A stretch of DNA of 6,003 bases from Comamonadaceae bacterium (lineage in GTDB: Bacteria > Pseudomonadota > Gammaproteobacteria > Burkholderiales > Burkholderiaceae_C), in NCBI GenBank assembly GCA_013298415.1, contig JAAFHN010000184.1, forward strand, positions 1 to 6,003, written 5' to 3'. Positions 5,253-6,003 of this stretch are shown in pieces. The translations under genes were made by a program, and so were the position numbers. Each line of letters begins with the position of its first letter. The stretch's first letter is position 1. The notes under the pieces were generated by a model. It had not been told where the DNA came from, ran no database searches, and worked only from the letters and a program-made list of their open reading frames with translations.

Positions 5253-6003
5253 GCCGAATCCCCCGACTTGCGGGCACCGATTTTGGCCAGCAGGCCCATC
5301 AGCCCCTTGGGCGCAAAGCACACCACCAGCACGATGAAGCTGCCCATCAGCAATTGCCAATGCTTGGTCATGTCTTTGAACACGTGCAGCACATATTCAA
5401 ACGCAAAAGCACCAAAAATCGCGCCCGCGAAATTGCCCATGCCGCCCAAAATCACCATCATGATGGCGTGTGCACTCAAGTGAAAGCCCATCAGTTCAGG
5501 GTTTACATAGCCAGTTTGCACCGCCCACAGGTAGCCCGCCAATCCTGCCAAGCCTCCCGCCAGCGTGAAGGCCGTGAGCTTGTAGCCAAAGCTGCCAAAG
5601 CCGAGTGCCCGCATGCGGTGCTCGTTCACGCGAATGCCTGAGAGCACGCGGCCAAAGGGGCTCATGAGCAAGCGCCGCAAGAAGGCATAGACGGCGAGCA
5701 TGAAGGCGAACACGGCGAAGTACAGCACACGCTTGTTGTCTAGATCCAGCCCTGGAAAGGTGGGCCGGAAATTCACATAGAGGCCATCTGAGCCGCCGAG
5801 TGCTTTGTTGTCGAAAAACAAGAAAAACACCATTTGCGCAAATGCAAGCGTGACCATGATGAAGTAGATGCCGTGGGTGCGCACCACAAAAAACCCGATG
5901 ACGAGCGCCGCCAGCGCCGAAGCAGCCACTGCAAGCGGCAGGCTCCACCACAGCGCCACGCCTGCATCGCCGCGCGTGGCAAATGCAAGCACGTAGCCTG
6001 CAA
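5249..6003 (-). CDS. livM: Branched-chain amino acid-type ABC transporter permease LivM (5' end outside window)
   Basis: This is the C-terminal 250 or so residues of an inner-membrane permease; the stop is TGA at 5249-5251 and the frame continues past the right edge (AGY precedes the GTG at 5992, which is therefore an internal valine). Hydrophobic segments include LPLAVAASALAALVIGFFVV, IYFIMVTLAFAQMVFFLFF, VLYFAVFAFMLAVYAFL, LTAFTLAGGLAGLAGYLWAV, IMMVILGGMGNFAGAIFGAF and LLMGSFIVLVVCF. The loop PFGRVLSGIRVNEHRMRALG (about 5600-5660) is the cytoplasmic EAA-like loop that contacts the ATPases in this family, and GGMGNFAGAIFGA is a LivM hallmark. LivM normally forms the channel with LivH, which is expected upstream together with a periplasmic binding protein. 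The stop overlaps the livG start (ATGA). UrtC of urea transporters is a related alternative; nothing visible here favours it. Confidence 0.92.
   Translation of the reverse strand, partial: AGYVLAFATRGDAGVALWWSLPLAVAASALAALVIGFFVVRTHGIYFIMVTLAFAQMVFFLFFDNKALGGSDGLYVNFRPTFPGLDLDNKRVLYFAVFAFMLAVYAFLRRLLMSPFGRVLSGIRVNEHRMRALGFGSFGYKLTAFTLAGGLAGLAGYLWAVQTGYVNPELMGFHLSAHAIMMVILGGMGNFAGAIFGAFAFEYVLHVFKDMTKHWQLLMGSFIVLVVCFAPKGLMGLLAKIGARKSGDSA

Noticed and set aside
5253..5360. N-terminal extension of livG by 36 codons.
   Set aside because: It is the shifted reading of the livM 3' end; ATG 5252 gives the usual LivG N-terminus and an ATGA overlap.

Overview
The window looks like ordinary chromosome from a betaproteobacterium, most likely a Burkholderiales/Comamonadaceae relative. 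The grounds are the high GC content, the glutaminyl-tRNA synthetase with an extended N-terminus and a TSKRK-type KMSKS loop, and the short palindromic intergenic repeats. The family placement is inference from the proteins; no search was run.

Layout, left to right. (1) 1-788 (+): the 3' end of a gene for an FG-GAP/VCBS-type repeat protein with three DxDGDGxxD-like calcium-binding loops; its start lies outside the window. (2) 790-2619 (-): glnS, glutaminyl-tRNA synthetase, meeting the first gene tail to tail with one base between the stop codons. (3) 2620-2730: a short divergent intergenic region with a terminator-like hairpin and a small palindromic repeat. (4) 2731-3555 (+): uppP (bacA), undecaprenyl-diphosphatase, with a GTG start. 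(5) 3556-3784: a convergent intergenic region holding a roughly 171-bp composite inverted-repeat element with a second palindrome nested in it. (6) 3785 to the right edge (-): the distal part of a branched-chain amino acid-type (HAAT/Liv) ABC importer operon, in transcription order livM (5' end outside the window), livG and livF, translationally coupled by 4-nt and 8-nt overlaps.

Functionally the window combines housekeeping genes (tRNA-Gln charging; recycling of the undecaprenyl carrier lipid for cell-wall synthesis) with an amino acid uptake system. In the importer, LivM is one half of the membrane channel and LivG and LivF are the two ATPases. LivH and the periplasmic binding protein would be expected upstream of livM, beyond the right edge. 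The FG-GAP fragment is the only gene of unknown role.

I found no convincing undescribed multi-gene system. The parts most worth a second look are non-coding: the nested inverted repeat at 3582-3752, the TTGCTACGTA palindrome present in both intergenic regions beside uppP, and the hairpin just upstream of glnS.
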